Assembly: GCA_001657325.1 (NCBI GenBank)
Contig: LWRO01000026.1
Coordinates: 52,851 to 116,850, forward strand
Length of the DNA: 64,000 bases
Direction: 5' to 3'
From: Geitlerinema sp. BBD 1991-9
GTDB taxonomy: Bacteria; Cyanobacteriota; Cyanobacteriia; Cyanobacteriales; Geitlerinemataceae
This document shows positions 36,162 through 44,918 of this stretch, piece by piece. The notes under the pieces were generated by a model that worked only from the letters and a program-made list of their open reading frames with translations, was not told the origin of the DNA and did no database searches. Both the position numbers and the translations under genes were made by a program. Every line of letters begins with the position of its first letter. Position 1 is the stretch's first letter.

Positions 36162-36992
36162 TTACGCTCGGGAGATCGATAAGGGTAGCGACTTGAGTCC
36201 AAAACTCAGCAAATAGGAGATTCCCGATACCAGAATAATCGTTGCACCGGATGTCAAGTCGAACGCATAGGATACAAACAAGCCGGTTGTCGTAAACAGG
36301 ACTCCTAACAAACTCGCCAAGATCGACATCTGCTTGATATCTTTGACAAACTGTCCAGCGATTGCCGCTGGCATAGTAAGCAGTGCAATGGTGAGAATCA
36401 ATCCCACCACTTGCATGACCATGACCACCGTTAGCGCGATCGCCCCCACCAGCATCAAATACAAAGCGTTTACGGGAACGTTGCGCGTTGTCGCAAAAAC
36501 GGGGTCGAAGGAAATTGCTAACAATTCCTTATAAAATACGACAACGAGCGCGACGATAACGAAATCGATGGCCAGCATAATCGTCAAGTCGCTGGTGGGA
36601 ACGGTGAGAATACTTCCAAACAGATAGCTCATCAAATCGGCTTTGTAGCCTTCCGTCATATCGATAAAGAGAATGCCGATCGCCATACCGATCGCCCACA
36701 TGACACCGATTAAAGTATCTGCGCGCTGTTCCGTATGGCGTTGGATGGCTCCCATTCCCAACGCCGAAGCGAGACTAAAACCAATGGCTCCCAAAACGGG
36801 ATCGAAGCCGAAAAAGTAACCCAACCCAATTCCACCATAGGCGGCGTGGGCGATACCGCCACTAATAAAAACAATGCGGTTCACGACGACGAAGGTACCG
36901 ATGACCCCGCAGGCGATACTGACGAGCAATCCGGAGAGTAAAGCGTTACGCATGAAATCGAACTGTAACGCTTCGGTGAAAAATTCAAGCAT
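36162..36992 (-). CDS. znuB: Zinc/manganese ABC transporter permease (ZnuB/MntB type)
   Basis: A 276-residue inner-membrane permease of the ABC-3 family for divalent metals. Eight to nine hydrophobic helices are visible, with the family motif GGIAHAAYGGIGLGYFFG near residue 45 and VGLILTIALLTMPAAIAGQF near 215 (the GxxLTxALLxxPAA block). The metal could be Zn or Mn; the sequence does not decide. Usually the permease is encoded with an ATPase and a binding protein, but neither is in this window. It is preceded by a 56-aa ORF only 8 bp away, suggesting translational coupling. Confidence 0.85.
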   Translation of the reverse strand: MLEFFTEALQFDFMRNALLSGLLVSIACGVIGTFVVVNRIVFISGGIAHAAYGGIGLGYFFGFDPVLGAIGFSLASALGMGAIQRHTEQRADTLIGVMWAIGMAIGILFIDMTEGYKADLMSYLFGSILTVPTSDLTIMLAIDFVIVALVVVFYKELLAISFDPVFATTRNVPVNALYLMLVGAIALTVVMVMQVVGLILTIALLTMPAAIAGQFVKDIKQMSILASLLGVLFTTTGLFVSYAFDLTSGATIILVSGISYLLSFGLKSLPLSISRA

Positions 36993-37000
36993 CGGTTTCG

Positions 37001-37171
37001 TTAGCGAGCTGCTGACAGACGTTGGGCGATCAGCTCGACACCTCGCTCTAGATTAGCGCGAATCACGACTTTATCTCGATCGGGGATGTCAGAACGTTCC
37101 AGCAGGTGGACGGCGGAGAGGGTATGGGGAGCGTGTTTTTGGTAAAACGCCTTGAGTTCTTCGATCGTCAT
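37001..37171 (-). CDS. 56-aa small protein upstream of the metal permease
   Basis: An ATG-initiated 56-codon frame (MTIEELKAFYQKHAPHTLSA..., ending RLSAAR) whose stop is 8 bp before the permease ATG, too short for ordinary ORF listings. It is helical and charged, with no membrane segment or cysteine. Tight spacing and shared strand suggest cotranscription. Function unknown; a regulator or accessory of the transporter is only inference. No strong ribosome binding site is seen upstream. Confidence 0.55.
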   Translation of the reverse strand: MTIEELKAFYQKHAPHTLSAVHLLERSDIPDRDKVVIRANLERGVELIAQRLSAAR

Positions 37172-37684
37172 GAATACATCACATACAAACTTGTCTAATT
37201 TAACATTTCTTTAATAATCATCTCTCGTCCGGATGAGGAAGCGAGATTTTTTTGCGGATTTTCTGTGTTTTTAATCGCTTTCAAATCTTTGGTAAGTCGC
37301 TCGGCATTGTATTTTCAGACCAGCATTTAAATACGGTATTTTATCATTAAATAATTTTGATTTTTTGACAAAAATCTCTTAAAAATTTACTCGATCGGTG
37401 TTAAATTTCAAGAAACAAAAATCCCATAATAAATTCAATTAGATAATCTGAGCAAGCAAAAGATATGCTAATCGATGAGTAATTTTTTATGAACTGTAAT
37501 TAATTCATTTTTATGATTTTTAAGCTATGAATTTGTTGTGGATAGTCAAAATTTCAAAGTCATTCCGGGCGTAAGCTAAATTTTGTCTCACTACTTTCTG
37601 ACCAATACTGTCCATCAGGTAGACGTAGGTAGTCGATCGACGTGTAATGCTACTGTTGAAATCTTGAAAACACATAATTTAGTA
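37172..37684. other. AT-rich intergenic stretch
   Basis: About 510 bp, AT-rich throughout. It should contain the divergent promoters of the metal-permease operon and of the secreted-protein gene. No strong hairpin or operator was recognised; a Zur-like palindrome was looked for and not clearly found. Confidence 0.5.
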
Positions 37685-38221
37685 ATGACCTCAAATTTTC
37701 CAGTCCTCAAAAATATCAGGAACTTACTGACCGTCGCAATTTCTACCTGTGTCCCGATCCTACAAGGAGCTGCTGTGGGGACTGCCCAAGTGTCCGAAGT
37801 CCCCTATCCTAACAGCAACGGCGATTTTACGACTGCGTTTGTACGGGGAAATCGTGGTTATTCTGCCAACGAGCGATGGTTGGTTGTAGTACGAAGTGGC
37901 GACCCGCGCGATGCCAATCTCGACTGTCGTTACACGCCCAATGGAGAAATTCGCTCCCACGTTCGAGCAGGTGCAATCGTCGAAGCGGTCTTTCTCGGTT
38001 CACCGAACAGCCCTGGTTCGATGGAACCCAACTGGGCTAACGATGCAATTGTCCTAGAAGATGGAATGACCTGGCTGCGCGTGCGAGGTACATCAGGCTT
38101 GTTTTACCCAGCTCGAGCTGGGGATTGGGAGTCATTGGGCGAATGTTACGTGCGAGCCAACTGGCACTACGGTGCACCAGTCAACAACGACTGGTCGATT
38201 CCTCCTCGCTCTCACCCGTGA
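37685..38221 (+). CDS. Secreted protein of unknown function, SH3-like
   Basis: A 178-residue protein with a signal peptide (NIRNLLTVAISTCVPILQGAAVGTAQ) cleaved near residue 35. The mature part has a beta-rich pattern (RWLVVVRSGDPRDANLDCRYTPNG, VRAGAIVEAVFLG, MTWLRVRG), reminiscent of bacterial SH3-like domains, with two or three cysteines that could form a disulfide. The frame is open 34 codons further upstream; the ATG at 37685 places the signal peptide at the start. Function unknown. Its stop codon lies within a long hairpin. Confidence 0.7.
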   Translation: MTSNFPVLKNIRNLLTVAISTCVPILQGAAVGTAQVSEVPYPNSNGDFTTAFVRGNRGYSANERWLVVVRSGDPRDANLDCRYTPNGEIRSHVRAGAIVEAVFLGSPNSPGSMEPNWANDAIVLEDGMTWLRVRGTSGLFYPARAGDWESLGECYVRANWHYGAPVNNDWSIPPRSHP

Positions 38222-38254
38222 CAAGTGGCTAACTTTCTTAACTTGTCACGGGTG
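38213..38254 (+). terminator. Long-stem hairpin overlapping the stop codon
   Basis: CACCCGTGACAAGT pairs perfectly with ACTTGTCACGGGTG across a 14-base loop. The stem begins inside the last codons of the secreted-protein gene. There is no T-run, so it may stabilise the 3' end or act as an unusual terminator. Confidence 0.65.
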
Positions 38255-38650
38255 GTGCAACATCGATCGCTTTATTGCTTAAGAGTTAACATCAGTTTAT
38301 ATCCATAAATGTCCGCCGAAGATTGACGGATAAATCCCAGGTGTTCCAAATCTTCAATCGCGTAAAAAAACAGAACCCATAACTTCAGGACTTACAACGC
38401 GAAATGAAAATTCCATTACGGATGAACGAAATTTTGTAAACTTGTTCCTCACTTCAAGAAGCTTAAGTATCTCTTTTTGAAGATATTGCTTGAAAGCCAT
38501 ACCGTTACAAAAGTTCCTGTCGAATTACTCAAGCTCTAGTCTGTGCTACTTTGCTATGCAGCGTAATTAGCTAAAGTCGAGTTTAGACAATCCCCTCTCC
38601 CTAGAGTTTCATTTATGGCAGGGTGAAACTATGCCACCCTGCAAAACAAA
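38255..38650. other. Intergenic stretch after the secreted-protein gene
   Basis: About 400 bp between convergent genes. Apart from the hairpin at its right edge (38618-38642, GCAGGGTG pairing with CACCCTGC, likely the aspS terminator) nothing is recognised. Confidence 0.5.
38618..38642 (-). terminator. Hairpin after aspS
   Basis: GCAGGGTG and CACCCTGC with a nine-base loop, 9 bp past the aspS stop. No clear T-run follows, so terminator function is probable, not certain. Confidence 0.55.
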
Positions 38651-40456
38651 CTAAGATTCTTTTTTATCTTTCTCCTTCGGTTTGTACGTCGAAGAAACAT
38701 ACAATTCCTTCAACTGTTTTTTACCCACAGGCGATGGCGCATCCGTTAACAAACACCGGGCTTGTTGTGTTTTCGGGAAGGCGATGACATCGCGGATTGA
38801 TTCTTCACCTGACAGCAACATCACCAGACGATCCAATCCATATGCAATTCCCGCGTGAGGCGGTGTTCCGTACTCGAACGCTTCCATCAAAAAGCCAAAC
38901 TTTTCGTTCGCTTCTTCCTGGGACAAACCAATGGCTTCAAATACTTGTTCTTGAATTTCGCGCTGGTAAATCCGCAAGCTTCCTCCACCGATTTCGTTGC
39001 CATTCAAAACCAAATCGTAAGCCAAAGCCCGTGCTGTTTTGAGGTCGTTCAAATCTTCGGGATTGGGAGCGGTGAAGGGGTGATGTAACGCTTCGAGGCG
39101 CTTCTCGTCGGCGTTCCACTCGAACATGGGGAAATCCGTAATCCACAGCAAGTTAATTTTACTGTCGTCCACCAAGTTTAACTCGCGGGCAAGAACTTGA
39201 CGCAATCGATCGAGCGTTTTATTCACCGTGTCTGCATCGCCCGCCCCAAACAACAGCAAGTGTCCGGCTTCAGCGTTCGTTCGCGTCAACAACTCTTGGC
39301 GTTGTTCGTCACTGAGGTTATCTTTAATTGCGCCGATGGTGTCGATTTCGCCGCCCTCTTTGACGCGGATGTACGCCAATCCTTTCGCCCCGGCTTCGGT
39401 GGCTTCTTTAAATAAATCGCCACCGGGTTTGATGCGGACGTTGGAAATGAGTTTGCTGGCGTTGGGAATCGGTAAAGCTTTGACAATTCCGCCAGATTTC
39501 ACTGCGCCGGAAAACACCTTAAAGCCGGAATCTTTCATCAAATCCGACAAATCAACTAATTCCAAACCGTAGCGGGTATCTGGTCGATCGGTTCCGTATC
39601 GATCGAACGCTTCTCGATAGGTCATCCGGGGAAACGGGCGAGGAAGATCGATCCCTTTCACCGTTTTATAAATATGGACGACGAGTTTCTCGTTGAGGTC
39701 GATCACTTCATCGTAGGACATGAAACTCATTTCCATGTCCAACTGTGTGAATTCCGGTTGTCGATCGGCGCGCAGATCTTCGTCACGGAAACAACGGGCG
39801 ATTTGATAGTATCGATCGAACCCCGACACCATCAACAATTGCTTGAATAACTGCGGTGACTGGGGAAGTGCGAACCACTCACCCGGATTGACACGACTGG
39901 GAACCAAATAATCCCGCGCCCCTTCGGGTGTGGACTTCGTCAAAACTGGGGTTTCGACTTCGATAAAGCCTTCCGTGTCTTCTAAGAAGCGGCGCATCGC
40001 TTTAACCGTTTCGTGGCGAAGTTTCAGGTTGTTCGCCATTCGATCGCGCCGTAAGTCGAGATAGCGATATTTCAACCGCAACTCTTCCCGCACGTTTTCC
40101 GCTTCGGCGGTACTAACTTGGAACGGAAGCTGTTTGCGAACGCTGTTGAGAAGTTCGATGCTGTCCGCATAAACTTCCACTTCGCCTGTGGGAAGTTTGG
40201 GGTTTAAAGACTCTTCGGGACGTTCGTAAACCGTTCCCGTAACGCGGATGACATATTCGTTGCGAAGTGCGTCCGCTTGTTTGTAAGCTTCAGGAGTCCG
40301 TTCGGGATCGCCGACGACTTGAACGACTCCGGTTCGATCGCGCAAATCCACAAAAATCACGCCACCGTGATCGCGGCGACGATCGACCCAACCACAGAAT
40401 GTTACTGTTTTGCCGATGTGTTCTTTTCGGACCGTGCCGCAATAGTGGGTTCGCAT
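38651..40456 (-). CDS. aspS: Aspartate-tRNA ligase
   Basis: A 601-residue bacterial-type AspRS that charges tRNA-Asp in the cytoplasm. The N-terminal OB-fold ([29 protein letters not shown]) reads the anticodon. Class II motifs are visible: motif 2 [18 protein letters not shown] near 215, and motif 3 GLDRLVMLL near 540. The bacterial GAD domain ([15 protein letters not shown]) is inserted around 370. Length is standard. In bacteria lacking AsnRS the enzyme also charges tRNA-Asn; this cannot be judged from the window. Monocistronic. Confidence 0.97.
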   Translation of the reverse strand: MRTHYCGTVRKEHIGKTVTFCGWVDRRRDHGGVIFVDLRDRTGVVQVVGDPERTPEAYKQADALRNEYVIRVTGTVYERPEESLNPKLPTGEVEVYADSIELLNSVRKQLPFQVSTAEAENVREELRLKYRYLDLRRDRMANNLKLRHETVKAMRRFLEDTEGFIEVETPVLTKSTPEGARDYLVPSRVNPGEWFALPQSPQLFKQLLMVSGFDRYYQIARCFRDEDLRADRQPEFTQLDMEMSFMSYDEVIDLNEKLVVHIYKTVKGIDLPRPFPRMTYREAFDRYGTDRPDTRYGLELVDLSDLMKDSGFKVFSGAVKSGGIVKALPIPNASKLISNVRIKPGGDLFKEATEAGAKGLAYIRVKEGGEIDTIGAIKDNLSDEQRQELLTRTNAEAGHLLLFGAGDADTVNKTLDRLRQVLARELNLVDDSKINLLWITDFPMFEWNADEKRLEALHHPFTAPNPEDLNDLKTARALAYDLVLNGNEIGGGSLRIYQREIQEQVFEAIGLSQEEANEKFGFLMEAFEYGTPPHAGIAYGLDRLVMLLSGEESIRDVIAFPKTQQARCLLTDAPSPVGKKQLKELYVSSTYKPKEKDKKES

Positions 40457-40549
40457 AGTGGAAACAGTAGAATTAACGCGCTAGGACAAAACTGGAAAAC
40501 TCAACCATTATGCAGCATGGTGGGGGCTTGAGTGAAGCGCTAATTTATA

Positions 40550-40664
40550 GGGGATGAGGTGAGGTGGTGATGAGGAGATGAGAACAACCTGAAAATAGTT
40601 TCCACGCTTCACGTCTCACGCTTTACGGTCAATAACCGGTCATCTCCTCCTCCAGTCATCAATA
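40550..40664. repeat. Intergenic GATGAGGTGATG / GGTCATCTCC element, copy A
   Basis: A purine-rich arm (GATGAGGTGAGGTGGTGATG...) and, ~85 bp later, a pyrimidine-rich arm GGTCATCTCCTCCTCCAGTCATC, roughly complementary. The right arm matches 20 of 23 bases of a similar arm near 52723. It looks like an interspersed, partly palindromic element between genes. Confidence 0.5.
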
Positions 40665-40689
40665 TTCGTCAAATTGAGGATCTCGATCG

Positions 40690-42036
40690 ATGTCAGCGAA
40701 AATTTTTTCTATTGTACTGCTTTCGATTTTCGCAACGAGGGGTTGTATGCCGGAAGATTTTGTAACTTCGTCGAGTTCTTCTTCGTCCGCCGCCAATTCG
40801 CCAAAAACGGTACTCACACCTTCTCTGGTTGCGAACAGCATCCCAACCGTACAATTGTCGCCGGAATCGATCGATATTCAAATTTCCGATCTTCCCGAAC
40901 CGTACCACACCGAAAGTGCTTCTAAGCCGCCGCAGGTCGTTCCAATTCCCGAGAATCCGGTATTAGAGGTTCCCCCCGGCTTTCGCGTGAATGTTTTCGC
41001 GTCCGACTTGAAGCGTCCGCGATGGTTGGCGCTAACGCCAACTGGGGAAGTTTTAGTCACGGAAACACCAGAAACGCGAATTCGTTGGTTCAAGGATACT
41101 GACAACGACGGAGTTGCAGACGAAACGGGAATTTTCGCCGATGCAGACGACGGCTTGAATATTCCCTTCGGGATGGCGTTTGCGGGGGACTATTTTTATG
41201 TGGGAAACACCGATGCGGTGATTCGCTTTCCTTATATAAACGGTCAAATGGAAATTTCGGGAGAATTCGAGAAAATCGCCGATCTTCCCGGACAGGGTTA
41301 TCGCCAGCATTGGACGCGCAATGTCGTTGTTGCGCCAGAAGGGGATCGGTTATACGTTTCGATCGGATCTCGATCGAACGTCGATGAAGAACCGCTTCCC
41401 CGCGCCTCGGTGATGGTGATGAATTTAGACGGTTCTAACGCGCGGGTGTTTGCGTCGGGGTTGCGCAATCCCGTGGGATTGGATTTTCACCCGCAAACCG
41501 GAGAACTGTATACGACAGTGAACGAACGAGACGGGTTGGGCGACGATCTCGTTCCCGACTATCTGACGCGAATTCGAGAGGGTGAATTCTACGGTTGGCC
41601 CTACACGTATTTTACGCCGACTCTCCTCGACCCTCGACGAACCCAAGCCAATGGGGAAAGCGATCGACCGGATTTAGCCGCCAAAACACAAACACCAGAC
41701 GTTCTATTTCGATCGCATTCGGCGGCGTTGGGGTTGCAATTTTACGACGGCGACACGTTCCCCGAACGATATCGGAACGGGGCGATCGTGGCGTTTCGGG
41801 GAAGTTGGAATCGAGATCGAGGAACGGGATACAAACTCGTCTTCGTTCCCTTTGACAACGCCGGTCATCCCATCGGAACTTACGAAGATTTTCTCACGGG
41901 ATTTCTCCTCGATCCTGAGATTCCGACAACTTGGGGGCGTCCGGTGGGAGTCTTGGTGTTACCCGACGGTAGTGTGTTGTTTACGGAAGAAGCCAACAAT
42001 CGCATCTATCGAATTCAATACGATCCTCGATGGTAA
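40690..42036 (+). CDS. PQQ-type sorbosone dehydrogenase-like beta-propeller protein
   Basis: A 448-residue protein of the glucose/sorbosone dehydrogenase family. A hydrophobic N-terminus (FSIVLLSIFATRGC) looks like a signal peptide with a loose lipobox (TRGC), so it may be a periplasmic lipoprotein. A Ser-rich linker follows. The propeller shows LKRPRWLALTPTGEVLVTET near 115, GYRQHWTRNVVVAPEGDRLYVSIG near 200, the hallmark GLRNPVGLDFHPQTGELY near 258, and FTEEANNRIYRI near the end. Substrate is unknown; family members oxidise sugars with PQQ. Promoter region includes the repeat copy A. Confidence 0.85.
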   Translation: MSAKIFSIVLLSIFATRGCMPEDFVTSSSSSSSAANSPKTVLTPSLVANSIPTVQLSPESIDIQISDLPEPYHTESASKPPQVVPIPENPVLEVPPGFRVNVFASDLKRPRWLALTPTGEVLVTETPETRIRWFKDTDNDGVADETGIFADADDGLNIPFGMAFAGDYFYVGNTDAVIRFPYINGQMEISGEFEKIADLPGQGYRQHWTRNVVVAPEGDRLYVSIGSRSNVDEEPLPRASVMVMNLDGSNARVFASGLRNPVGLDFHPQTGELYTTVNERDGLGDDLVPDYLTRIREGEFYGWPYTYFTPTLLDPRRTQANGESDRPDLAAKTQTPDVLFRSHSAALGLQFYDGDTFPERYRNGAIVAFRGSWNRDRGTGYKLVFVPFDNAGHPIGTYEDFLTGFLLDPEIPTTWGRPVGVLVLPDGSVLFTEEANNRIYRIQYDPRW

Positions 42037-42041
42037 ATTCT

Positions 42042-43877
42042 TCACCGTCTCGTCCACCACAAAATCGCACTCGCAGCAAATCCGACAATTGGAAAGGTGA
42101 CTAAGGCCGTCCAACCTAACAATCGCGCTTGTTGCGGTGTCATGACGATATTTCGATCGACATCTTCTCGGGGACGAATCGATAAGGTTTCTTCCGTTCC
42201 CTGACTCAGCCATTGAATGGAATTCAGGAAAAAGTCGCTGTTGAGTTGTCCGTCGAAAAACGAATCGGTCATAAAATCGGAATCGCCAACGACCACTAAT
42301 CGCGCCTCGTTCTCGGCTTCCTCCTCTTCAGGCGTTTCGGTTTCGGTGTTTTCTTCCGCTTCGGTTTCCGGTTCTTCCGCTTCCGCTTCGGCGTTTTCCT
42401 CCGTTTCTTCCGCTATTTCTGCATCCGTCTCTTCTTCCACGTTGGCTTCTGTTTCTTCCGCTATTGCTTCGTCTGTCGTCGTCTCAGTGTTCTCTTCTGA
42501 GACTTCGGCTTCTGCATTCTCGTCTTCAGTCTCGTTCTCAGTTGCTTCCGCTTCTGGATTGGCTTCTTCGGTGTTCTCTTCCGTTGCTTCCGCTTCCGGA
42601 CTCGGTGTCGGTTCTGGTGTTTCCACCGGTTGACTCAACGCCACCGCCAAAACCAAGGGGCCAGGTTTATCTTCGTCGGGATTCAACGTCCAATCCGGGC
42701 CTTCCTCGAGATTCTTTTCCGCCCAACTCGCGTTACTGGTAAACAGCAGCGGCGAGACGGTAATTCCTTCGACTTCATCGTATTCGATCGATCGAACCAC
42801 GGGAAACAGCGAGTAATTTCTTCCGAAATCCTCCGTGATGGGATGCGTACCGTAGTCTACGACTAAGGGGGCCGCCGGGCCGAACCCTTGAACCCAGCGT
42901 TCCGGGTCGATCGCGATTCGATCGTCTAAGGTTACGCCCCAATCTTCCAGAAAATCATCTAAACCGGGGTTCGTGTTGGGGTCGAGGAGAACGAGAACGC
43001 CACCACCGTTGTCGAGGTAGTCCTGTAAGGCTTGAATTTCTCGATCGAACAGCGGTTGTTCGGGCCCGGCGATGACGACGACATCTGCATCGTCGGGAAT
43101 CTTTCCTTCCTGGAGAAGTTCGATCGATTCAACCGAGGCGTTTTGGTCTTCGAGGGCGCGAACGGCTTTCAGTACCGACCCTTCAGCCCCTGGAACGAGA
43201 GGGGGTTCGCCGTGACCCTGGAGGAAATAAACTGTTAATCGATCTCCACCCGACAGTTGCGCGAGGCGGTTGGTTAACTTGGCTTCTGTTAACGGTTCGA
43301 CTCCAACGGTTTGCACGTATTGACGCTGTTCTCCGGCTTCGAGATACACGTCGCCAATTTGTCCGACGTTAAATTCTCGCACGAGTCCGGGGTTCGTTTG
43401 CGGATCGACGTACTCGAACTCAAAGTAATTGGGGTTGAGGCGTTGGTAGTTTTCGAGTAACCCACTGTCGATTCCACTCGGTTGATTGCTGAACACCCAG
43501 ACTTTAACGGGTTCTTCGAGGTTGCGAACGATCTCTTGGGTTTGGGGGGCGAGGGTGAACCGTTTGGTTTCGGTCAGGTCGAGACGGGCGGAAGTCCGAA
43601 CGGCGAGGAAGTTGACGATTCCTAAAATGAGGAGAACGGAAACCGTCGCAAAAATCGCGTTAGTTCCGGTTTCAGTCGATCGACTCGTCCAAAACCCTCG
43701 GCTAAATTGTCCTTGGTAAATCAGCCACACGCCCAAAATAACGAGTCCCACGATGACGAGAACGAGGGGAATGGGAACCCAAACGCCAGAAACGGCCCCC
43801 GCCGAGAGTCCAGCGACGCTGAGAAACAAACCCAGCCCGAGTAAAGCGTTCCAGTATTGTTTGAGGAATTCGCGCAT
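42042..43877 (-). CDS. GldG-type protein of an ABC transport system, with acidic insertion
   Basis: A 611-residue protein of the ABC-2-associated GldG family. Three membrane segments are predicted: residues ~12-60 (two) and the C-terminal LGWTALVTFPIVGFAASAILWW. Between them lies a large extracytoplasmic region with the DUF4350-like core (VVIAGPEQPLFDREIQALQDYLDNGGGVLVLLDPN). A ~115-residue insertion at about 425-540 is almost entirely Glu/Ala/Thr/Asn (EEANPEAEATENETEDENAE and similar), after which RLVVVGDSDFMTD resumes the family sequence. The transporter's substrate is unknown. It is the last gene of a three-gene operon, 6 bp after the permease. Confidence 0.85.
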   Translation of the reverse strand: MREFLKQYWNALLGLGLFLSVAGLSAGAVSGVWVPIPLVLVIVGLVILGVWLIYQGQFSRGFWTSRSTETGTNAIFATVSVLLILGIVNFLAVRTSARLDLTETKRFTLAPQTQEIVRNLEEPVKVWVFSNQPSGIDSGLLENYQRLNPNYFEFEYVDPQTNPGLVREFNVGQIGDVYLEAGEQRQYVQTVGVEPLTEAKLTNRLAQLSGGDRLTVYFLQGHGEPPLVPGAEGSVLKAVRALEDQNASVESIELLQEGKIPDDADVVVIAGPEQPLFDREIQALQDYLDNGGGVLVLLDPNTNPGLDDFLEDWGVTLDDRIAIDPERWVQGFGPAAPLVVDYGTHPITEDFGRNYSLFPVVRSIEYDEVEGITVSPLLFTSNASWAEKNLEEGPDWTLNPDEDKPGPLVLAVALSQPVETPEPTPSPEAEATEENTEEANPEAEATENETEDENAEAEVSEENTETTTDEAIAEETEANVEEETDAEIAEETEENAEAEAEEPETEAEENTETETPEEEEAENEARLVVVGDSDFMTDSFFDGQLNSDFFLNSIQWLSQGTEETLSIRPREDVDRNIVMTPQQARLLGWTALVTFPIVGFAASAILWWTRR

Positions 43878-43883
43878 AGTGGG

Positions 43884-44696
43884 TTAGCGTTGGAAGCGGA
43901 AGGCTTCGATCGATTGTGCGGTGAGGAAGATGCCGAGAAAGATGTAGCTGGCAAACAAGATTATACTACTGGTATCGACAATTCCTTGAATCAAGTTGTT
44001 GTAGTTATCGAGTAAAGAAAGATGTCCGAGGGCGTTGCCAAACGTACCGCCAATGTTCTCGGCGATGAGATTAATTATCCACAAAAATAAAACCAGCCCA
44101 AAGGTGAGAATCGCGGACAAAATCGTATTGTCGGTGAGAGATGAAATAAACATTCCCAACGAAAGAATGCTGGTGGCGAGCAGGATTAAGCCGAGATGTC
44201 CTAGAAGGGGTATTGTCGGCGGAAATAGCGGCTCTGAACTGCTAAATGTAATGGCTTCGTAGAGGAGTAAAGGAGCGGTTAACGTAGCGTAGAATGTTGC
44301 AACGCCCAGGAGCTTTCCGACGGCAACTGTCCAGTTGTAAAGAGGCGATGTTGCCAAGAGTTCTAACGTACCGCGCTTGCGTTCTTCGGCGTACAATCCC
44401 ATCGATAAAATGGGCAAAATAAATAAAGAGAGAGAGGCAATCGTACTGAGAAAAAACTGCATGAATTCGTAGGGAACGTCAAGGGGCGGTGCTTCGACTC
44501 CCATTTGAGCTTCCATAGCAGCTTGGGCGGCAACTTGGGCGAGAATTCCTCGTTGCGGATCGAGGAGAATGGTTACGAAAAAGAAACCTGCAATCAGCCA
44601 GAAAATCCCCGCAACAGCCATCGCCAGAGGTGACGTAAAATAGCCTTGCAGCTCTTTGCGATAAATGGCGATAATATTCGTGAGAACGAGACGCAT
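43884..44696 (-). CDS. ABC-2 type transporter permease (GldF type)
   Basis: A 270-residue permease with about six membrane helices. The start region MRLVLTNIIAIYRKELQGYFTSPLA is the typical GldF/NosY-like N-terminus (KELxxYFxSPxA). The motif GLYAEERKRGTLELLATSPL near 100 is the ABC-2 family EAA-like coupling segment. The frame extends upstream to 44837 through a GC-rich repeat, but the ATG at 44696 fits the family. Together with the upstream ATPase and the downstream GldG protein it forms a Gld-type transporter, of unknown substrate outside gliding bacteria. Confidence 0.88.
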   Translation of the reverse strand: MRLVLTNIIAIYRKELQGYFTSPLAMAVAGIFWLIAGFFFVTILLDPQRGILAQVAAQAAMEAQMGVEAPPLDVPYEFMQFFLSTIASLSLFILPILSMGLYAEERKRGTLELLATSPLYNWTVAVGKLLGVATFYATLTAPLLLYEAITFSSSEPLFPPTIPLLGHLGLILLATSILSLGMFISSLTDNTILSAILTFGLVLFLWIINLIAENIGGTFGNALGHLSLLDNYNNLIQGIVDTSSIILFASYIFLGIFLTAQSIEAFRFQR

Positions 44697-44756
44697 TGTG
44701 GTTGAATTTGATGAAGATTTATAACGATTTTGACGGGGACGTCTCACTTTTGAGAT

Positions 44757-44815
44757 CGGAACCCTACCCATCCTCCCCTGGCTAAGGGGAGATGCCGAAG
44801 GTGGAGGGGTCATTC
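44757..44815. repeat. Interspersed CTCCCC...GGGGAG repeat element
   Basis: ATCCTCCCCTGGCTAAGGGGAGATGCCGAAGG... resembles a common cyanobacterial intergenic repeat (CTCCCCttagcAAGGGGAGgtgccgaagg-like). It has an inner hairpin CTCCCC/GGGGAG and a GGAGGGG tail. Sits between the ATPase and the permease genes of the operon. Confidence 0.6.
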
Positions 44816-44918
44816 TACAAAATTGAGATGCACTCATTTTGACGTTGTACTTGACATTTTGTTCGAGATGCCAGCCTAGAGAAAAAAATCTTAATCTTTC
44901 AGAAAGCCCCTCATATTT

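Noticed and set aside
42217..42633. Plus-strand Ser-rich 138-codon frame
   Set aside because: Shadow of the Glu/Ala/Thr insertion in the GldG gene.
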